A DNA stretch of 7,656 bases from an uncultured Prevotellaceae bacterium (GTDB lineage: Bacteria; Bacteroidota; Bacteroidia; Bacteroidales; Bacteroidaceae). This document shows, one piece after another, positions 4,392 to 7,656 of the stretch. Below the pieces are notes generated by a model that saw only the letters and a list, made by a program, of their open reading frames with translations, was not told the origin of the DNA and did no database searches. Numbering within the stretch: the stretch's first letter is position 1; every line of letters begins with the position of its first letter. The stretch lies in the NCBI GenBank assembly GCA_902803455.1, contig CADCQC010000221.1, positions 1 through 7,656 on the forward strand, given 5' to 3'. Made by a program: the position numbers and the translations under genes.

Positions 4392-7061
4392 TTAACGATG
4401 ATATCTCTTTGCTGTTTTTCCATTCTTATGGCGTTCGATAATCAGACCTGGTCTCTTGTCTGGGAGAACCATGCCGTTGATTCCGTAATAAGTGGACCCC
4501 GACATGTCTTCGCTTTGAGACACCGTCTCTATTCCTGTAGGATCGATGACAAGAAAGGGATATTTTAGTTTTGTAGCCGCATCATTGTTGGAGTTGCAAT
4601 AACAGCCACTGGCTAAAAAATCCTCTGCGACACGTTGCGAATAGAGGCCGCCTGAGCATTTTAGTTTCGCACCTTCCCATGCATACAGAATTCTGTTACC
4701 ACTCATCATGCAATTGGATATCGTCACATCTGCATTTGAGGCACAACTGATGCCATTACCCTTGTTCTCAATGATGCCTCCACTGATGGCTGCGTTGCCC
4801 GTGAAGCAGAGGGTCTGAGACCCTGATTCGCAGGTAAAAATACCACCAGAGATGATGGTTGAACTTTCCTTAGTAGTCCAAACACTTCTACGGTAATCAG
4901 AACCATCCGGCTGAAGACCTGTATTGTTGAAAGTTCCGCCCAAGATGATTAGCTGTCCTGATGTGTTGTAGTTTGCTACAACAGAACTGTTTCCTGTAGC
5001 CTCAAAAAAACCATTTTCGACAGTAGCATCTCCGTTGAGGCACAGAGTCTGAATGGGAGAAAAGAATTTTCCATTTTTAATCATCGTTTTAGTGCCTACA
5101 GCTGTCCAAACACTCCTGCGGTAATCTGATCCATCCGGTTGCTGGCCGATATTGGTGAAAGTTCCATCCAAGATGGTTAACTCTCCGGAAGTATTGTAGT
5201 TTGAAATGACACTGTTGGTTCCCGTTGACTCAAAAACACCATTTTCGATGGTAGCATCTCCATTGAAACATAATGTCTGGTTGGGAGACGAGAACTTTCC
5301 GTTTTTTATCATCGTTTTAGAGCCTTCAGCTGTCCAAACACATCGGCGATAATCTGAACCATCCGGCTTTTGACTTGTATTGGTGAAAGTCCCGTCCTTA
5401 ATGGTTATCTGCCCGGAAGTGCCGTAGTTTGACACGACAGAACTGTTGCCTGTTGTCTCAAAAACACCATTTTCGATGGTAGCATCTCCATTGAAACACA
5501 AGGTCTGAATGGGAGAGGTGAACTTTCCATTTCTTATAGTCGTATTAGAGCCTTCAGCAGACCAAACACATCGGCGATAGTCTGTACTATCCACGCGGGC
5601 AATCTTATTGAGGTATTCACCACCCTCGATATCCAACAATCCATAATTTAGGAAAATACCGCTATTTCCTGTACTGGCAATAAATTTTCCTGTGCCTTTG
5701 TTGTCAACGATCCGGAGTTGACCATAATTGTAGATGCCTGAATGGATGACATCCAACCGGTGCCCATTCAGGTCCAAAGTAATATCGTCTTCCTCATCTA
5801 TCGTTTCAAAGTAGACTTGTGCGTCCTGAACCATCTTGATGGACATAGGCGACCCAACTATTGCTGCCATCGAGATGGCTGCTTTCAGCGAGGGGCATTC
5901 TTCCGAATCATTCACCTTTGCCACACCAGAAAGCATTTCTGCAGGCACACAGTCAAAATAGGCTTGTTGCGAACCATCATAGTAAGTGCTACCGGGGCGA
6001 AGTGCATCCAACGAGAACGCACCATTGTAGTTGCCTCCCCATCCCCAATTCACATAGAAATAGTCTTGGTCGGTATACCCTTCGAGGATAAATGCGTGCC
6101 CGCCTTCTGAATGGGAAGCTCCATACAATAATGGACGTTGCATGTTCAGCTCCCTCTTGAGCATCGAGCTCCATTCCGTAGAACTATAATCTTCCTTATA
6201 TTTAATGTTACCCGGATTGAACCCGAAATGAGCGAAAATGGCTTTATGGCCTGTCGTGGCACCGGTTTCATCTGACGCATAATCGGCTTTAATGGCTGCA
6301 CCGATATCGGCCAACAGTTCCGCCACGGCATTGGCCTGTTCCTGGTTGTACTCTCCGTCTTTATATTCCATGAGAATCATGTCCCAATTATAAGGATGAT
6401 CCAGGTTTCTTTCTGCTACAGAAAGTTCCTTCTTTCCTGTAATATAAGCTTTCGTCGTGCCTCTTCCTTTTGCCGGATAACCATAGTATTTCATCAGGAT
6501 GCCATGGGCTGTAGCGACACAACCCGTCACACTTCTTTTTCCTTTATCAAGCGGACATAGCTGATTGAGAGGATTACGTTGATGCCATAAGGCTGTCTGA
6601 AGTTTGAATGTAGCACGGCCCACAGTCGGAGCTTTCCATTGCTGGGCTGTCTCCTCACTCTGTTGCATGCCCGATTCCCTGGCTTGCATGATTTGCTTTT
6701 CCATGTCTTCCAACCATTCCTGCATATTGGGTGGAAGGTCGTCTTCCTCAAAAGTACCTTCAAAAGAACAGCCCAAGATAGGTTTGGCAATATCATCACC
6801 TGAAACTATGACAAAACCAGCCTCGTCCGACATCGAGAAAACATAATAGGCGGGAGCAACGACTGACTGAGAAGGGGCATGTGCGAAACCCGATCTGACG
6901 TTTTTGTGTAATACAAGCTTTTTCTGAGGAAATCCTTTTGCAGCCAGAAATTTTTCAGCTACGATGGCCGCATTGTCCGGCGACACATTCTTGGCCTGAC
7001 ACACAGAAAACAAAAACAACTCTAAAATCAATAGGCTTAATACAATCCTTTTCATTTTCAT
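4392..7061 (-). CDS. Secreted C10-family cysteine protease (streptopain/interpain-like) with beta-helix repeats, 889 aa
   Basis: Residues 1-23 are a signal peptide. VC at 20-21 is not a good lipobox because -1 is Val. Residues 27-125 match the SpeB-like propeptide (AAIVAEKFLAAKG, GFVIVSGDDIAKPILG, LPPNMQEWLEDM), which inhibits the zymogen. The catalytic C10 domain spans about 150-375: Cys181 in GCVATAHGILMKYYGYP, His322 in GGHAFILEGY, and Asn338-Trp339 in YVNWGWGGNY. The His-Asn spacing of 16 equals that in streptopain (His340/Asn356). Residues 425-800 are beta-helix-like, with units of the form xATIxNGxF, and contain three 76-residue tandem repeats (493-720) plus a decayed fourth. The tail (843-889, GIETV..., YYGINGMVLPDKRPGLIIER) resembles a T9SS sorting domain. 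Start: ATG at 7061; the second Met (7055) is equally possible. No intrinsic terminator is seen after the stop, so read-through into the 155-aa gene is possible. Protein degradation outside the cell is the expected role. Confidence 0.92.
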   Translation of the reverse strand: MKMKRIVLSLLILELFLFSVCQAKNVSPDNAAIVAEKFLAAKGFPQKKLVLHKNVRSGFAHAPSQSVVAPAYYVFSMSDEAGFVIVSGDDIAKPILGCSFEGTFEEDDLPPNMQEWLEDMEKQIMQARESGMQQSEETAQQWKAPTVGRATFKLQTALWHQRNPLNQLCPLDKGKRSVTGCVATAHGILMKYYGYPAKGRGTTKAYITGKKELSVAERNLDHPYNWDMILMEYKDGEYNQEQANAVAELLADIGAAIKADYASDETGATTGHKAIFAHFGFNPGNIKYKEDYSSTEWSSMLKRELNMQRPLLYGASHSEGGHAFILEGYTDQDYFYVNWGWGGNYNGAFSLDALRPGSTYYDGSQQAYFDCVPAEMLSGVAKVNDSEECPSLKAAISMAAIVGSPMSIKMVQDAQVYFETIDEEDDITLDLNGHRLDVIHSGIYNYGQLRIVDNKGTGKFIASTGNSGIFLNYGLLDIEGGEYLNKIARVDSTDYRRCVWSAEGSNTTIRNGKFTSPIQTLCFNGDATIENGVFETTGNSSVVSNYGTSGQITIKDGTFTNTSQKPDGSDYRRCVWTAEGSKTMIKNGKFSSPNQTLCFNGDATIENGVFESTGTNSVISNYNTSGELTILDGTFTNIGQQPDGSDYRRSVWTAVGTKTMIKNGKFFSPIQTLCLNGDATVENGFFEATGNSSVVANYNTSGQLIILGGTFNNTGLQPDGSDYRRSVWTTKESSTIISGGIFTCESGSQTLCFTGNAAISGGIIENKGNGISCASNADVTISNCMMSGNRILYAWEGAKLKCSGGLYSQRVAEDFLASGCYCNSNNDAATKLKYPFLVIDPTGIETVSQSEDMSGSTYYGINGMVLPDKRPGLIIERHKNGKTAKRYHR
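4902..5585 (-). repeat. Three 228-bp in-frame tandem repeats in the protease gene
   Basis: Codons 493-568, 569-644 and 645-720 form three units of exactly 76 codons (5585..5358, 5357..5130, 5129..4902), each opening with DYRR[C/S]VW and closing with QPDG or KPDG. A diverged partial fourth follows at 4901..4710. At the DNA level, a 42-bp stretch at 5457-5498 is identical to 5229-5270, exactly 228 bp apart; the matching stretch near 5001 has diverged. Each unit is about three beta-helix coils. Near-identical DNA in the first two units indicates recent duplication or gene conversion, so copy number may vary between strains. Confidence 0.85.
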
Positions 7062-7196
7062 ATAAAAGCACCATTAGGTTAACAATACTAAATAAACGGC
7101 TGAACAACAAAAAGTTGAATAAGCCAATCCATACCAGGTATTTCACTTCCTCATCTGGTGCAAATAAAAAGTCAGCAAAACCAGGCATATCCATGG

Positions 7197-7204
7197 CAAA
7201 TATA
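7197..7204 (-). promoter_or_regulatory. -7 box of the proximal protease promoter
   Basis: TATATTTG (7204..7197, minus) is a perfect TAnnTTTG box, but no TTTG or TTG lies about 20 nt upstream (TGAA there instead). It would give a leader of about 130 nt before the ATG at 7061. A missing -33 element suggests dependence on an activator, or that the distal promoter is the main one. Confidence 0.5.
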
Positions 7205-7309
7205 GCAAACAAATTTCATTATCATTCATCTTTTGTCACTTTTTTACAACAAAAAAATAAAGATAAGAGCCTTTCACCCCAATTGGGATTTCAAGTTTGC
7301 CAAGCAATG

Positions 7310-7341
7310 CAAAGATAGTTGAGGTAGGTGGAAGTCAGCAA
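7310..7341 (-). promoter_or_regulatory. Distal promoter toward the protease gene
   Basis: TTG (7341..7339), 20 nt, and TATCTTTG (7317..7310) on the minus strand match the Bacteroidetes promoter form. A transcript from here would have a leader of about 240 nt and include the CCCAATTGGG palindrome at 7278-7287. It abuts the mobile-element patch that begins at about 7398, so part of the upstream control region may have been displaced. Confidence 0.45.
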
Positions 7342-7398
7342 GTGATGACGGCTTCTCTTTCTGACCTTAAATTTGAGACAACATATTGCTACATTGCA

Positions 7399-7423
7399 TA
7401 TCACGGGGACGGGGAAATTGATA
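7399..7423 (+). repeat. Left arm of 25-bp inverted repeat
   Basis: This is the left copy of the perfect inverted repeat with core CACGGGGACGGGGAAATTG. It pairs with 7572-7596. Confidence 0.9.
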
Positions 7424-7594
7424 CGTGGGATGCCCATCGAAAGGATTTTATCTCTCCCCAAGCTGGATAGGGACAAGGTTCTCATTTCCGTTTTGCAAAA
7501 AGGAGATGCAATCAGACAACTGTCCAAACGCATAGCGGTTGGCTTCAGCATCATAAGAAGACTCAAAAACATATCAATTTCCCCGTCCCCGTGA
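7424..7594 (+). pseudogene. Remnant of a RAYT/Y1-type transposase C-terminal HTH
   Basis: Between the inverted-repeat arms the plus frame reads GMPIERILSLPKLDRDKVLI, then SVLQKGDAIRQLSKRIAVGF and SIIRRLKN, ending at a TGA inside the right arm. The pattern (acidic-basic LDRDKVL, then a helix-turn-helix with IRQLS and SIIRRL) resembles the C-terminal HTH tail of REP-associated tyrosine transposases, which reads roughly RDxxIxxLxxxGxSIRQLSRxTGxSxxxIxR. The catalytic HUH and Tyr motifs are absent: the frame is open only back to a stop at 7346-7348, and the first 25 bp of the element read through the left repeat. It is a fragment rather than a working gene. The family is recognised from pattern memory and is not certain. 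Confidence 0.45.
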
Positions 7595-7618
7595 TACAAT
7601 TTCCCCGTCCCCGTGATA
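7572..7618 (+). repeat. Right arm plus exact 22-bp tandem duplication
   Basis: This holds the right inverted copy (7572-7596) and an immediate direct repeat. Positions 7575-7596 and 7597-7618 are identical over 22 bp, with no spacer. Head-to-tail copies suggest slippage or REP-type clustering. Confidence 0.9.
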
Positions 7619-7656
7619 TAGTGTCAGCAATTCACGAAGATAAGATTCTAATGCAT

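Larger units (their letters stand above)
7398..7619. mobile_element. MITE- or REP-like element with perfect terminal inverted repeats
   Basis: A 25-bp sequence at 7399-7423 (starting TATCACGGGGACGGGG, ending AATTGATA) is repeated without mismatch in inverted orientation at 7572-7596. The right arm is then duplicated in direct orientation, making an exact 22-bp tandem repeat (7575-7596 and 7597-7618). Taking the outermost copies, 7398-7420 pairs with 7597-7619 over 23 bp. The element is about 220 bp and has no room for a complete transposase. The GGGGACGGGG cores resemble REP-type sequences moved by Y1-family (RAYT) transposases, which fits the remnant inside. No target-site duplication is obvious. 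Confidence 0.6.

Noticed and set aside
4902..5585. CRISPR array or intergenic repeat array
   Set aside because: The 228-bp units keep the reading frame and encode 76-residue protein repeats; there are no short repeats with unique spacers.
7041..7061. Lipoprotein signal (VC at residues 20-21) for the protease
   Set aside because: The residue before Cys is Val, not Gly/Ala/Ser, and a normal cleavage site follows at CQA/KN.
7278..7287. CCCAATTGGG palindrome as a terminator
   Set aside because: The stem would be only 3-4 bp around AATT, and the T-rich run starts more than 10 nt later.

Overview
The window looks like chromosomal DNA from a Bacteroidales bacterium, most likely a Prevotella-type (Prevotellaceae) genome. 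The evidence is a secreted C10 (streptopain/interpain-type) protease, Bacteroidales secreted-protein modules with type IX secretion (T9SS)-like tails, a FISUMP domain, and promoter boxes of the Bacteroidetes form (TTTG or TTG, about 20 nt, then TAnnTTTG). All credible full-length genes lie on the minus strand, so the biology reads from right to left. The genus is an inference; no marker gene is present.

Right end (about 7205-7656): a degenerate mobile-element patch. It holds a short plus-strand remnant resembling the C-terminal helix-turn-helix of REP-associated (Y1/RAYT) transposases. The remnant is bracketed by a perfect 25-bp inverted repeat, and the right arm is followed by an exact 22-bp tandem copy. 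Next to it are two tandem candidate promoters facing the protease gene.

Centre-right (4392-7061): an 889-residue secreted cysteine protease. It has a signal peptide, a SpeB-like propeptide, a C10 catalytic domain with the expected Cys/His/Asn-Trp residues, a beta-helix-like domain containing three 76-residue tandem repeats plus a decayed fourth, and a T9SS-like tail.

Centre (3717-4391): an intergenic region with three direct repeats spaced exactly 21 bp, each matching the LytTR-regulator binding consensus at 8 of 9 positions. They lie upstream of a 155-residue secreted protein with a T9SS-like tail. That gene overlaps the start of the next by 4 bp (ATGA).

Centre-left (691-3720): a 1009-residue secreted protein ending in a FISUMP-type domain. 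The distal part of that domain is Tyr/Asn/Trp-rich and its DNA is visibly more AT-rich than the rest of the gene, which suggests a fast-changing or imported tip.

Left end (1-690): the first 116 codons of a Fic-family gene with an N-terminal HTH and a Fic inhibitory motif, preceded by its own promoter with a 16-bp palindrome at the -33 element and spacer. Between it and the 1009-residue gene is a compact unit: a consensus promoter with an inverted repeat in its spacer, a hairpin, and a clear intrinsic terminator. This could encode an RNA of about 70 nt.

Working together, the three secreted proteins look like a cell-surface or secreted protease and adhesin-like locus. The 155-aa and 1009-aa genes form an operon probably controlled by a LytTR regulator. 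The Fic gene appears to be a separately regulated unit. No cassette of a wholly unknown system is evident; the most interesting signals are regulatory and repeat structures.
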